38,298 nucleotides of DNA. Origin: Pseudomonas citronellolis. Lineage in GTDB: Bacteria; Pseudomonadota; Gammaproteobacteria; Pseudomonadales; Pseudomonadaceae. This document shows positions 24,938 to 33,236 of this stretch, piece by piece. The DNA lies in NCBI RefSeq assembly GCF_900112375.1, contig NZ_FOLS01000051.1:1-38298 (forward strand). The letters are read 5' to 3'. The notes beneath the pieces were generated by a model. It did not search any database. It was given only the letters and a program-made list of their open reading frames with translations, and was not told the origin of the DNA. Within the stretch, counting starts at the first letter, position 1; each line of letters begins with the position of its first letter. Position numbers and translations under genes: made by a program.

Positions 24938-25150
24938 CGTAGGAGCGAGCTTGCTCGCGAACGGGGCTGGCCGGTGAGAAAGAGCACCCTCTCCCTAACC
25001 CTCTCCCTGAAGGGAGAGGGGACTGTTCGGAGTGCTTGGATACTCCTGAGTCAGCCGGCGGCTCCGTGGGTTTCAGGGGAAACCATATCTTCTCTCGGCA
25101 CGGACAAGCTCCCTCTCCCTTCAGGGAGAGGGCGGGGGGAGAGGGTTCTG
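24938..25150 (+). repeat. Composite palindromic repeat, copy lacking its right REP
   Basis: A forward REP (24938-24961), the doubled CCCTCTCCC arm with its hairpin, GAGTCAGCCGGC, CTTCTCTCGGCACGGAC and the inverted arm GGGAGAGGGCGGGGGGAGAGG are present, and the closing inverted REP is absent. It lies between the aspA terminators and the zapA-like gene. No gene is visible in 24906-25178. Confidence 0.88.
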
Positions 25151-25178
25151 AGCCCGAGCACCAAGGCCCGGCAAGAAA

Positions 25179-25478
25179 TCAATCCTGCGCCTGCAAATGC
25201 GCACGAATACGCCGATTGAGCGCCGCAAGACGCTCCACCGTACGCTCGTCACCCTCTTCAGCCTCCCCGCGCGGCGCCAACTGGCGGGCGCACAGGTTCA
25301 GGGCACTGAGCAGCAACAGTTCGTTGCTGGTGACGTAGGGGAATTTCTGCTTGGCGGCGGCGATCTCCGCCTGCAACAGGGCGGCGGCCTCCTGCAGGGC
25401 GCGCTCCTCGCCGGCCGGCGCCTTGACGCTGTAGTCGCGGCCGAGGATGCGCAGGACGCGCACGCCGTCGTCGCTCAT
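25179..25478 (-). CDS. zapA: ZapA-like cell-division protein
   Basis: A 99-residue protein. VRVLRILGRDYSVKAPAGEERALQEAAALLQAEI is the ZapA N-terminal fold, followed by a helical coiled-coil segment with NELLLLSALNLCARQL. ZapA binds and bundles FtsZ filaments at the Z-ring. Its start overlaps the stop of the upstream coiled-coil gene (ATGA), a pairing also known for the main zapA locus of pseudomonads. No 6S RNA was recognised downstream, unlike the usual zapA locus, so this may be a second copy. Confidence 0.82.
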   Translation of the reverse strand: MSDDGVRVLRILGRDYSVKAPAGEERALQEAAALLQAEIAAAKQKFPYVTSNELLLLSALNLCARQLAPRGEAEEGDERTVERLAALNRRIRAHLQAQD

Positions 25479-25705
25479 GCGCTGGCGCGGCTGTCGCTGA
25501 CGCGGCGGACCAGGGCCTGCAGGCGCACGGCGGTGGCGTTGTGCTTCTCTTCCTGCTCCATCAGTTGCAGTTGCAGGGCGTCGTTGTCTTCGCTGGCCTT
25601 GCCGAGGCTGTCGCGCAGTTGGGCGTTGTCGTCGGCCAGTTGCTTGTTCTGCTGCAGCAGCTCAGCCACCAGTTGTTCGAGCTGTTCGATAGTGCTGTCG
25701 AGCAT
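25475..25705 (-). CDS. TIGR02449 family small coiled-coil protein (ZapB-like)
   Basis: A 76-residue, almost wholly helical, acidic protein. MLDSTIEQLEQLVAELLQQN followed by LADDNAQLRDSL repeats leucines in a heptad pattern, so it should form a coiled coil, similar to ZapB. TIGR02449 proteins are found directly before zapA in gammaproteobacteria. The ATG at 25705 has GGAG upstream, and a longer upstream reading was rejected. It overlaps zapA by 4 bases. Confidence 0.85.
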   Translation of the reverse strand: MLDSTIEQLEQLVAELLQQNKQLADDNAQLRDSLGKASEDNDALQLQLMEQEEKHNATAVRLQALVRRVSDSRASA

Positions 25706-25866
25706 GGGAGTCTCCGAGGCCGTGGTAAAGGTCGCGGAGGATAAAGAAAAGTCGCCTGTGCGGCCAGGGAAATACACGCTTTCCTGACGGAAAGTATGCT
25801 GTCAATTCAATAGCTTAGAAGCCAAATTTCGTGCCATTTCAGCAGGTTGATCGCGCGACGAACCTC

Positions 25867-25939
25867 CGTAGGATGGGTTGAGCGAAGCGATACCCATCAG
25901 ACCACGGCGATGGGTATCGCAAACTCAACCCATCCTACG
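25867..25939. repeat. Inverted repeat of the TAGGATGGGTTG family
   Basis: CGTAGGATGGGTTGAGCG and its inverse (CTCAACCCATCCTACG) flank a short centre with GATACCCATC / GATGGGTATC. This is a dispersed palindromic family common in gammaproteobacteria. It fills the gap between the ETF-beta-like gene and the TIGR02449 gene. Confidence 0.88.
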
Positions 25940-25966
25940 AAGAGCGCATCGACGCAGTCGGCAAGC

Positions 25967-26740
25967 TCAGCGAATCACGCCTTCCTCGCGCAGCAGCTTG
26001 AAGATGGCTTCGGCGCCCGCCTCCGGGGCCAGGTCCTTGAGCACCTGGCCAGTGCCGCCGGAGGCCTTGGCGGTGGCGGCCTTCATGCGTTCGGCGCCGG
26101 TCTTGGCCTTGATCACCTTGAGCCGCTTGGGCCGCGGGCGCGCCGGTTGCAGGCTGCTGGCGGCGAGCAGGTCGTCCTCGACGACCTCCACCTCGTGGGC
26201 CTCGATGAAGCCACGGCGGGCCGGGCCGAAGGCGCTCTGGCGCGCCACCGGGGCGGCGTTGTCGACGCTGGCGACGAAGGGCAGGCGCACCTTCAGCCGG
26301 CGCCGCTGGCCGCGCGGCAGGGCCTGCAGCACCTGGGCGCTGCCGCCCTCGACCTTCTCCACCTCGGCCAGGCCCACCACCAGTGGCCAGCCCAGGCGTT
26401 CGGCGAGCAGGAACGGCAGCATGCCGGAGCCTTCGCCGGTCTCGGCCTGGCTGCCGGTGAGCACCAGTTGCGCGCCGGCGCCGCCGAGGTAGTCGACCAG
26501 CGCCGGCAAGGCGTCGGTGCCGGCCGGTTGTTCCAGCACCGCCAGCTCGTCCAGGCCCATGCCCAGATAGCTGCGCAGCGCCTCTTCCTGCGGGTTGCCG
26601 GCGTGCAGCACCTGCAGGCGCTTGCCGGCCAGGCGCAGGCCCAGTTCGACGGCGCGGGCATCCTGCTCGGCGCGGCGGGCGCGGCCGGAGGCGGGGTGGG
26701 CGCCGATGGAGACCAGGGTGACGATGTTCAGGTCGGTCAT
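25967..26740 (-). CDS. Electron transfer flavoprotein beta-subunit-like protein of dimethylglycine demethylation
   Basis: A 257-residue ETF-beta/FixA-type protein. The core NIVTLVSIGAHPASGRARRAEQDARAVELGLRLAG, the LGMGLDELAVLEQP segment and VLTGSQAETGEGSGMLPFLLAERLGWPLV follow the ETF-beta fold and its AMP/FAD site. With the alpha-like subunit it should carry electrons from DgcA to the membrane Fe-S protein DgcB. It is last in the dgc cluster, 118 bases after the alpha gene, with a palindromic repeat between. The C-terminal 50 residues, rich in Ala and Lys, are less conserved. Confidence 0.87.
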   Translation of the reverse strand: MTDLNIVTLVSIGAHPASGRARRAEQDARAVELGLRLAGKRLQVLHAGNPQEEALRSYLGMGLDELAVLEQPAGTDALPALVDYLGGAGAQLVLTGSQAETGEGSGMLPFLLAERLGWPLVVGLAEVEKVEGGSAQVLQALPRGQRRRLKVRLPFVASVDNAAPVARQSAFGPARRGFIEAHEVEVVEDDLLAASSLQPARPRPKRLKVIKAKTGAERMKAATAKASGGTGQVLKDLAPEAGAEAIFKLLREEGVIR

Positions 26741-26765
26741 GATGGGATCTCGACGCGGTGTTTAT

Positions 26766-26851
26766 TGGGTTCCCGCGTGCGCGGGAATGACGGGGTTTGC
26801 CACGTGCCTTGTCTCCGGCATCGTCACCCCCGCGAACGCGGGGGCCCAGGG
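26766..26851. repeat. Inverted pair of the CCCGCG-CGCGGG family
   Basis: TGGGTTCCCGCGTGCGCGGG with AATGACGG and an inverted relative CGTCACCCCCGCGAACGCGG with GGGCCCAGG. Each half is itself a hairpin. This is a widespread proteobacterial repeat. It fills the gap between the ETF-alpha-like and ETF-beta-like genes. Confidence 0.85.
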
Positions 26852-26858
26852 ACTGCCT

Positions 26859-28091
26859 TCAAGCCGCATCCCGCGCCCCTCCCTGGCGGTACTCCTCGGT
26901 CAGGCGGATCAGTGCCTGGAGAATCGCCGTGGAATCGCCGATCACCGAAAGGTCGGCGCGTTTGATCATGTCGCAGCCGGGGTCCATGTTCACCGCCACC
27001 ACCTTGTCGCAGGCGCCGATGCCTTGCAGGTGCTGGATGGCGCCGGAGATGCCCACCGCCAGGTAGACCCGCGCGGTGACCCAGGTGCCGGTGGCGCCGA
27101 CCTGGCGGTTGCGCGGCATGTGGCCGTCGTCCACCGCCACCCGCGAGGCGCCTTCGGTGGCGCCCAGGGCCGCGGCGGCGCGGTGGAACAGGTCCCAGTC
27201 GCGCACGCCGTTGCCGCCGGAGAGGATGAACTCGGCCTCGGCCATGGGAATCTGCGCCGGGTCCACGGCCACCGGGCCGAGGTCCTCGATGCGCGGCAGG
27301 TTGCGCGCCACGCCGCCTTCCAGGGCGACCGGGCGGGCCTCGTGGCGCGTCTCGCTGACCGGCTCGGCGCACTCGGCGGCGGCCAGGATCAGGCGCGCCA
27401 GCGGCCGCTGCAGGTCCTGCTGGCCGGCGCCGGCGCGGCCGATGCAGCGCTCGCCCTCGGCCTGCCAGACGCGGGTGGCCGGGCGCTCGCCAAGGCTGGC
27501 GGCCAGGCGCCGACCCAGTTCGCCGCCACCGGTGCGGCTGTCGGGCAGCAGCCAGTGGCGCGGCACGAACTGGCCGTCCACGGCGCGCAGCGCCAGCACC
27601 CGCTGTTCCGGGGCGTAGCCTTCGTATTCGTCGCCCTCGACCTGCAGCAGGCGGTCGACGCCGGCGGTGTCGAAGGCGCTTTCCTTGTGTTCGCCGAAGA
27701 CAATGGCCAGCACCGCGCCGCCCTCGCCGGCGAGCTTGCGGGCCAGGCCCAGCAGGTCGCGGTCGTGGCTGGAGAGGCGGCCGCCGACCATGTCCGGCAC
27801 CACGGCGATATAGAACGCCGGCTGCTCGATGACCTGCAGCGGCAGCTGCACCACTTCCGGCGCGCTGGAGCGCTTGCCGGCGGTGCCCTGCTGGCCGCCG
27901 GAGCGGTCGATGCGCTTGACGCCGTTGGGACCGATGAAGCCGACGGCGTGGGGGTTCCTGCGGATCAGGCCGTTGGGGCCCATCCAGCGCACCTCGCCAC
28001 CCTGGGCGGACTGCATGGCCGCGTGCAGCGGGTGCAGGCGGTTGCGGGCGATCCACTCGGCGCGTGGGTCGCGGCGGATGATGTCGCTCAT
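26859..28091 (-). CDS. Electron transfer flavoprotein alpha-subunit-like protein of dimethylglycine demethylation
   Basis: A 410-residue ETF-alpha. The FAD domain at the C-terminus is clear: ILSGGNGVRDWDLFHRAAAALGA, RNRQVGATGTWVTARVYLAVGISGAIQHLQGI (about 325-360), then AVNMDPGCDMIKRADLSVIGD. The first about 100 residues (WIARNRLHPLHAAMQ ... FIGPNGVKRID) are an extra N-terminal segment not found in ordinary ETF-alpha (about 310 residues). That extension is characteristic of this methylamine-linked group. It is transcribed before the beta gene, the reverse of most etfBA operons. Confidence 0.88.
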   Translation of the reverse strand: MSDIIRRDPRAEWIARNRLHPLHAAMQSAQGGEVRWMGPNGLIRRNPHAVGFIGPNGVKRIDRSGGQQGTAGKRSSAPEVVQLPLQVIEQPAFYIAVVPDMVGGRLSSHDRDLLGLARKLAGEGGAVLAIVFGEHKESAFDTAGVDRLLQVEGDEYEGYAPEQRVLALRAVDGQFVPRHWLLPDSRTGGGELGRRLAASLGERPATRVWQAEGERCIGRAGAGQQDLQRPLARLILAAAECAEPVSETRHEARPVALEGGVARNLPRIEDLGPVAVDPAQIPMAEAEFILSGGNGVRDWDLFHRAAAALGATEGASRVAVDDGHMPRNRQVGATGTWVTARVYLAVGISGAIQHLQGIGACDKVVAVNMDPGCDMIKRADLSVIGDSTAILQALIRLTEEYRQGGARDAA

Positions 28092-28120
28092 GGCAGAACC
28101 TCCAGCAGGCCTGGGCTTTT

Positions 28121-28318
28121 CGTAGGAGCGAGCTTGCTCGCGAACGGGCTGGCATTGAGGCTCGGGCTACCCTCTCCCCCCGCCCTCTCCCTGAAGGGAG
28201 AGGGAGCTATCCGAGCGCCCCGGTAAGTAATGGTGCAGCGGGCTAGCCGGCTAAAGCTGATGTCCGCCGTGGCACGGACGGTCCCCTCTCCCTTCAGGGA
28301 GAGGGTTAGGGAGAGGGC
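28121..28318 (+). repeat. Composite palindromic repeat inside the dgc cluster
   Basis: A forward REP (28121-28144), the CCCTCTCCCCCCGCCCTCTC arm with its hairpin, GCTAGCCGGCTAAAG, GGCACGGACG and the inverted arm GGGAGAGGGTTAGGGAGAGG are present. The right REP is missing. It occupies the 277-base gap between dgcB and the ETF-alpha-like gene. Confidence 0.88.
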
Positions 28319-28368
28319 CTGCTGACTCACCGCCGGCACACGGCCAAGGCCTGAAGTCGTCCGGATCA

Positions 28369-30336
28369 TCAATGCACCCCCACCACTTCTTCCCGCTTAA
28401 CCGCCGCCGGCTTTTTTGCCGGCGCCTCCGCGCTCTCGATCAGCACCTCCGCCACCAGCTCGGCGATGTCCTTGATCTCCGGCCGCGGCGCCACCACGCC
28501 TTCGAGCATCGCGGTGCACTGCGGGCAGCCCACGGCCACCAGTTCGGCGCCGGTTTCCTTGATGTCGACCATGCGCATGTCCGGAATCCGCTGCTTGCCG
28601 GGGATGTCGGTGATCGGCGCGCCGCCGCCGCCGCCGCAGCAGCGCGAGCGGAAGCCGGAGCGTTGCATCTCCTTGACCTCGATGCCGATGGCCTTGAGCA
28701 CGTTGCGTGGGGCCTCGTACTCGCCGTTGTAGCGGCCCAGGTAGCAGGGGTCGTGGTAGGTCACGCTGTCGGCCTTGCTCTGGCCCACCTGCAGCGCGCC
28801 GCTCTTCACCAGTTCGTCGATGAAGGTGGTGTGGTGCAGCACTTCGTAGCTGCCGCCCAGGGCGCCGTACTCGTTCTTCAGCACATGGAAGCTGTGCGGG
28901 TCGCAGCTGACGATGCGCTTGAAGCGGTACTGCGCCAGGGTGGCGATGTTGCGTTTGGCCAGGTTCTGGAAGGTCGCCTCGTCGCCCAGGCGGCGGGCCA
29001 CGTCGCCGCTGTCGCGTTCTTCCAGGCCGAGCACGGCGAAGTCCACTTTCGCCGCCTTGAGGATCTTCACGAAGGCGCGCAGGGTGCGCTGGTTGCGCAT
29101 GTCGAAGGCGCCGTCGCCGACCCAGAACAGCACGTCGGCCTGCTTCTGCTCGCTCATCAGCGGCAGGTTCAGGTCGGCCGCCCAGTTCAGCCGGCCGCCG
29201 GGGGCGAAGCCGCCGGGGTTGTCGGTGGCGATCAGGTTTTCCAGCACCTCGGCGCCCTTGTTCGGGGTGGCGCCCTTTTCCAGGGTGAGGTGGCGGCGCA
29301 TGTCGACGATGGCGTCGACGTGCTCGATCATCATCGGGCATTCCTCGACGCAGGCGCGGCAGGTGGTGCACGACCACAGCGTCTCGGCATCCACCAGAGC
29401 CTTGCCTTCCAGCGCGACTATGGGCAGGTGCGGGCCACCGCTGTGCTCGCCCAGGGGCTTTCCGGGATAGGGCGAGCCGGCGAACTTGGCGTCGTTGCCG
29501 CCGGCCAGGCCGATGACCATGTCCTGGATCAGCTTCTTCGGGTTCAGCGGCTGGCCAGCGGCGAAGGCCGGGCACATGGCCTCGCACTTGCCGCACTGCA
29601 CGCAGGCGTCGAAGCCCAGCAGCTGGTTCCAGGTGAAGTCGGTGGGTTTCTCCACGCCCAGCGGGGCCATGGGGTCGCTCAGGTCGAGGGCTTTCAGGCC
29701 GGTGGAGCGGCCGCCAGCGAAGCGCTCGGAGCGACGGTGCCAGGCCAGGTGCAGGGCGCCGGCGAAGGCGTGCTTCATCGGCCCGCCCCAGGTCATGCCG
29801 AAGAACAGCTCGGACACGCCCCAGGCCACGCCGATGGCGAGGATGGCCGCGAGGAACCAGCCGCCGAACCCTTCGGGCAGGATGCCGGCCACGGGCAGCG
29901 TGGCGATGAAGAAGCTCGCCGAGAACATCAGCAGGCTCTTCGGCAGGCGCATCCACGGGCCCTTCGACAGCCGCGACGGCGGGTCGAGGCGGCGCTTGGC
30001 GACGAACAGCGCGCCGCCGAACATCAGCGCCGTGGCCGCCAGCAGGGCAAAGCCGAGGATCCGGCTGTGCAGGCCGAAGCCGTGCACGACGATGGCCAGC
30101 AGCGCCGCCAGGACGAAGCCGCCGGCGGTGGCCACGTGGGTCCTGGACATGTACTTGTCGCGCTCGACCACATGGTGCAGGTCCACCAGGTAGCGCCGCG
30201 GCATGGCCAGCAGGCCGCCGAGCCAGTCGACCTGCGCGGGCCGCCCGCGGCGCCACATGGCGAAGCGCTTCACGGCGCCGAATGCGGCCAGTGCCAGAGC
30301 GGCAAAGAGCAGGAGGGGAAGAATCGTATTAAGCAT
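28369..30336 (-). CDS. dgcB: Membrane Fe-S electron carrier DgcB (dimethylglycine demethylation)
   Basis: A 655-residue inner-membrane protein needed with DgcA to demethylate dimethylglycine. The N-terminal 180 residues hold about four membrane helices. Two [4Fe-4S] motifs follow: Cys245, 248, 251, 255 (CVQCGKCEAMC) and Cys323, 326, 329, 333 (CTTCRACVEEC). The C-terminal half has two cysteine-rich CCG domains (SCDPHSFHV and DPCYLGR ... RCCGGGGGAP ... VGCPQCTAM) like those of heterodisulfide reductase and glycolate oxidase subunits. It probably passes electrons from the ETF-like pair to quinone. It is preceded by dgcA with a 107-base gap holding a repeat. Confidence 0.93.
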   Translation of the reverse strand: MLNTILPLLLFAALALAAFGAVKRFAMWRRGRPAQVDWLGGLLAMPRRYLVDLHHVVERDKYMSRTHVATAGGFVLAALLAIVVHGFGLHSRILGFALLAATALMFGGALFVAKRRLDPPSRLSKGPWMRLPKSLLMFSASFFIATLPVAGILPEGFGGWFLAAILAIGVAWGVSELFFGMTWGGPMKHAFAGALHLAWHRRSERFAGGRSTGLKALDLSDPMAPLGVEKPTDFTWNQLLGFDACVQCGKCEAMCPAFAAGQPLNPKKLIQDMVIGLAGGNDAKFAGSPYPGKPLGEHSGGPHLPIVALEGKALVDAETLWSCTTCRACVEECPMMIEHVDAIVDMRRHLTLEKGATPNKGAEVLENLIATDNPGGFAPGGRLNWAADLNLPLMSEQKQADVLFWVGDGAFDMRNQRTLRAFVKILKAAKVDFAVLGLEERDSGDVARRLGDEATFQNLAKRNIATLAQYRFKRIVSCDPHSFHVLKNEYGALGGSYEVLHHTTFIDELVKSGALQVGQSKADSVTYHDPCYLGRYNGEYEAPRNVLKAIGIEVKEMQRSGFRSRCCGGGGGAPITDIPGKQRIPDMRMVDIKETGAELVAVGCPQCTAMLEGVVAPRPEIKDIAELVAEVLIESAEAPAKKPAAVKREEVVGVH

Positions 30337-30349
30337 GGGTCACCAGCCT

Positions 30350-30433
30350 TTTCGCTGAAGGCTGGAGGCTGGAAGCTGGACGAAAAAGCAGGCACGGTCG
30401 CTCTTTCGTTCAGCCTTCCGCCTCCAGCCTCCC
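30350..30433. repeat. Inverted repeat of the GGCTGGAGG family
   Basis: AAGGCTGGAGGCTGGAAGCT (left arm) and CAGCCTTCCGCCTCCAGCCT (right arm) flank a 30-base centre. The type is a common Pseudomonas intergenic palindrome. It fills nearly the whole gap between dgcA and dgcB. Confidence 0.85.
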
Positions 30434-30443
30434 ACGGCTCTAT

Positions 30444-32504
30444 TCAGAAATCCTTGCACAGCCGCAGCGCGTCGTAGATCGCCGCGTGGGTGTTGCGCTG
30501 GGCCACGCAGTCGCCGATGCGGAACAGCAGGTAGCCCTCGCCCGGCTCGCTGAGACACGGCTGCGGCTTGATCGCGAACAGCGCCTCGACGTCGATCTGG
30601 CCCTTGTTGCGCGAGCCCTGCTTGAGCGCGTAGTACAAGCTCTCGTCCGGGCGCACGCCGTTCTCCACCACCACCTGGTCGACCACCCGCTCCTCTTTCG
30701 CGCCGGTGTATTCGTTCTCCAGCACCGCCACCAGCTTGTCGCCCTCGCGGTAGACCTTCTCCAGCATCAGGTCGCCGGTCATGATCACTTCCTTGGGGTA
30801 CATGCTGCGGTAGTAGGTGGGGAAGGTGGTGCCGCCGATGGCCACGCCGGGCTTGATATCGTCGGTGACGATCTCCACCAGCGCGCCCTTGTCGGCGAGG
30901 AAGTCGGCCACCGACATGCCGCTGAACTCGCAGATGGTGTCGTAGACCAGCACGTTCTTGCCGGGGGCGACCTTGCCGTCGAGGATGTCCCAGCTGCTCA
31001 CCACCAGGCCCTCGGCGGCGCCCCAGTGTTCGTTCTGCTCGAGGAACGGGTGGCCGCCGTTGGCCAGCACCACCACGTCCGGGCGCAGGTCGAGGATGGT
31101 GTCGGCATCGGCGCCGGTGCCCAGGCGCAGGTCTATCCCCAGGCGCGCCAGCTCCAGCTGGTACCAGCGGGTGATGCCGGCGATCTGGTCGCGCTGCGGC
31201 GCCTTCGAGGCGGTGGTGATCTGCCCGCCGAGCTGGTCCTTCTTCTCGAACAGGGTCACGTCGTGGCCGCGCTCGGCCGCCACCCGCGCGGCCTCCATCC
31301 CGGCCGGGCCGCCACCGACGACGACGACCTTGCGCTTCACGCCGGTGGTCTTCTCGATGATGTGCGGCACACCCATGTATTCGCGGCTGGTCGCGGCGTT
31401 CTGGATGCACAGCACGTCCAGGCCCTGGTACTGGCGGTCGATGCAGTAGTTGGCGCCGACGCACTGCTTGATCTGGTCGACCTGGCCCATCTTGATCTTG
31501 GCGATCAGGTGCGGGTCGGCGATGTGCGCGCGGGTCATGCCGACCATGTCCACGTAGCCGCCTTCGAGGATGCGCGTGGCCTGGTTCGGGTCCTTGATGT
31601 TCTGCGCGTGCAGCACCGGCACGTTGACCACTTCCTTGATGCCCGCCGCCAGGTGCAGGAAGGGCTCCGGCGGGTAGGTCATGTTGGGGATGACGTTGGC
31701 CAGGGTGTTGTGGGTGTCGCAGCCGGAGCCGACCACGCCGATGAAGTCGAGCATGCCGGTGTCGCTGTAGTACTTGGCGATCTGCTTCATGTCCTCGTGG
31801 GACAGGCCGTCCGGGTGGAACTCGTCGCCGCAGATGCGCATGCCGACGCAGAAGTCGTCACCGACCTCTTTGCGCACGGCCTTGAGCACTTCCAGGCCGA
31901 ACTTCATGCGGCCCTCGAAGGTGCCGCCCCATTCGTCGGTGCGCTTGTTGACGCGCGGGCTCCAGAACTGATCGATCATGTGCTGGTGCACGGCGGACAG
32001 CTCGACGCCGTCCAGGCCGCCTTCCTTCGCCCGGCGCGCGGCTTGCGCGTAGTTGCCGATCACCCGCCAGATCTCTTCCGGCTCGATGGTCTTGCAGGTG
32101 GCGCGGTGCACCGGCTCGCGGATGCCCGAGGGCGACATCAGCGTCGGCCAGTTGAAGCCGTCCCAGCGCGAGCGGCGGCCCATGTGGGTAATCTGGATCA
32201 TGATCTTGGCCCCATGCTTGTGCATGGCGTCGGCCAGGTTCTGGAAGTGCGGGATGATGCGGTCGGTGGACAGGTTCACCGAGCTCCACCACTCCTGCGG
32301 GCTGTCGATGGCGACCACCGAGGAACCACCGCAGATGGCCAGGCCGATGCCGCCCTTGGCCTTCTCCTCGTAGTACTTCACGTAGCGCTCGGTGGTCATG
32401 CCGCCGTCGGTGGCGTAGACCTCGGCGTGGGCGGTGGAGAGCACGCGGTTGCGGATGGTCAGCTTGCCGATCTGGATCGGCTGGAACATTGCCTCGAAAG
32501 CCAT
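30444..32504 (-). CDS. dgcA: Dimethylglycine demethylase catalytic subunit DgcA
   Basis: A 686-residue flavoprotein of the trimethylamine-dehydrogenase type. Residues 1-340 form an old-yellow-enzyme (FMN) barrel, with AEVYATDGG, THMGRRSRWDG and HQHMIDQFWSPRVNKRTDEWGG. Residues 390-650 are an FAD/NAD-like domain with GGGPAGMEAARVA at 397-409. Between them the TMADH Fe-S motif is present but has Cys348, Ala351, Cys354 and Cys366, so one of four ligands is missing. It oxidatively demethylates dimethylglycine to sarcosine, releasing formaldehyde. The ATG at 32504 gives the standard MAFEAMFQPIQIG N-terminus. Induction by GbdR is known for the P. aeruginosa homologue and inferred here. Confidence 0.95.
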   Translation of the reverse strand: MAFEAMFQPIQIGKLTIRNRVLSTAHAEVYATDGGMTTERYVKYYEEKAKGGIGLAICGGSSVVAIDSPQEWWSSVNLSTDRIIPHFQNLADAMHKHGAKIMIQITHMGRRSRWDGFNWPTLMSPSGIREPVHRATCKTIEPEEIWRVIGNYAQAARRAKEGGLDGVELSAVHQHMIDQFWSPRVNKRTDEWGGTFEGRMKFGLEVLKAVRKEVGDDFCVGMRICGDEFHPDGLSHEDMKQIAKYYSDTGMLDFIGVVGSGCDTHNTLANVIPNMTYPPEPFLHLAAGIKEVVNVPVLHAQNIKDPNQATRILEGGYVDMVGMTRAHIADPHLIAKIKMGQVDQIKQCVGANYCIDRQYQGLDVLCIQNAATSREYMGVPHIIEKTTGVKRKVVVVGGGPAGMEAARVAAERGHDVTLFEKKDQLGGQITTASKAPQRDQIAGITRWYQLELARLGIDLRLGTGADADTILDLRPDVVVLANGGHPFLEQNEHWGAAEGLVVSSWDILDGKVAPGKNVLVYDTICEFSGMSVADFLADKGALVEIVTDDIKPGVAIGGTTFPTYYRSMYPKEVIMTGDLMLEKVYREGDKLVAVLENEYTGAKEERVVDQVVVENGVRPDESLYYALKQGSRNKGQIDVEALFAIKPQPCLSEPGEGYLLFRIGDCVAQRNTHAAIYDALRLCKDF

Positions 32505-32565
32505 TGCGGCATCCTCACGGGATCAGAGGTTTCTTGTTGTCTGGCGGCAGCCGTGCAGGCTGCTG

Positions 32566-32589
32566 TTCGCGAGCAAGCTCGCGCCTACA
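32566..32589 (-). repeat. Single REP copy
   Basis: TTCGCGAGCAAGCTCGCGCC then TACA is a REP on the minus strand with a GCGCC variant end. It lies in the 96-base gap between the DUF5943 gene and dgcA. Confidence 0.85.
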
Positions 32590-32600
32590 GGTCAGGTCGG

Positions 32601-33131
32601 TCAGAGCGGCTTGACGATGAACAGGCCGTCGTCGTGGCCTTCTTCCGAGCCGCTGTAGACCTGCTCGGCCACGGTGCGGATGCTGCTGCCGCGGGCCTGG
32701 AGGATCTGGTCCATGGCGCCGGCGAACCAGCCGGTGAACATGTAGTCGACCTTGCGGTTGACCTTGCCGTACACGTACACGAAGGCGGAGTGCTTCAGGC
32801 GCACCTGGGCGGTGCCCTTGTCGAGGTCGATCTGCTCGATCTGGAACAGACCCCAGCCGCGCTGCGACAGGCGCTTCATGTAGTGCTCGAACACCGCCAC
32901 GCCTTCGATGCCGTGGCATTCGGCCTCTTTCTCGCACCAGTGCCAGGCGGACTTGTAGCCGGCCTTGTAGAGGATTTCGGCATAGCGCTCGGCGCCCAGC
33001 TCCTCCTCGATGCCCATATGGTTGTTGACGAAGAAGTGCCGCGGCACGTAGAGCATCGGCAGGGCGTCGGTGGTCCAGACGCCGGTTTCGCTGTCGACTT
33101 CGATGGGCAGTTCGGGGGCGTGTTTGGCCAT
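32601..33131 (-). CDS. DUF5943-family protein of the dgc cluster
   Basis: A 176-residue soluble protein. It contains YVPRHFFVNNHMGIEEELG, YAEILYKAGYKSAWHWCEKEAECHG and GWFAGAMDQILQARG, a fold reminiscent of 4-vinyl-reductase/V4R small-molecule-binding domains. The family is found almost only beside dimethylglycine demethylase genes in pseudomonads, so a role in that pathway is likely, but no reaction is known. The ATG at 33131 gives MAKHAPELP. It is between the dipeptidase-like gene and dgcA on the same strand. Confidence 0.85.
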   Translation of the reverse strand: MAKHAPELPIEVDSETGVWTTDALPMLYVPRHFFVNNHMGIEEELGAERYAEILYKAGYKSAWHWCEKEAECHGIEGVAVFEHYMKRLSQRGWGLFQIEQIDLDKGTAQVRLKHSAFVYVYGKVNRKVDYMFTGWFAGAMDQILQARGSSIRTVAEQVYSGSEEGHDDGLFIVKPL

Positions 33132-33184
33132 GGTTCGGTTCTCGGAATCCGGTTGATGATCTTGGCCGGCGGGGCGCCGGCATG

Positions 33185-33217
33185 GTGGGTATCGCTGCGC
33201 TCCACCCACCCTACGAA
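33185..33217 (-). repeat. Fragment of the TAGG-TGGGT(TGA/GGA)GC repeat family
   Basis: GTGGGTATCGCTGCGCTCC then ACCCACCCTACGAA is related to the element at 25867-25939 but is a single, shorter hairpin. It lies in the 105-base gap between the dipeptidase-like and DUF5943 genes. Confidence 0.75.
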
Positions 33218-33236
33218 GGAAGTCGGCGACCCGGGC

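Noticed and set aside
24906..25178. 6S RNA next to zapA
   Set aside because: The stretch is a composite repeat. No long bubble-containing hairpin typical of 6S RNA was seen.
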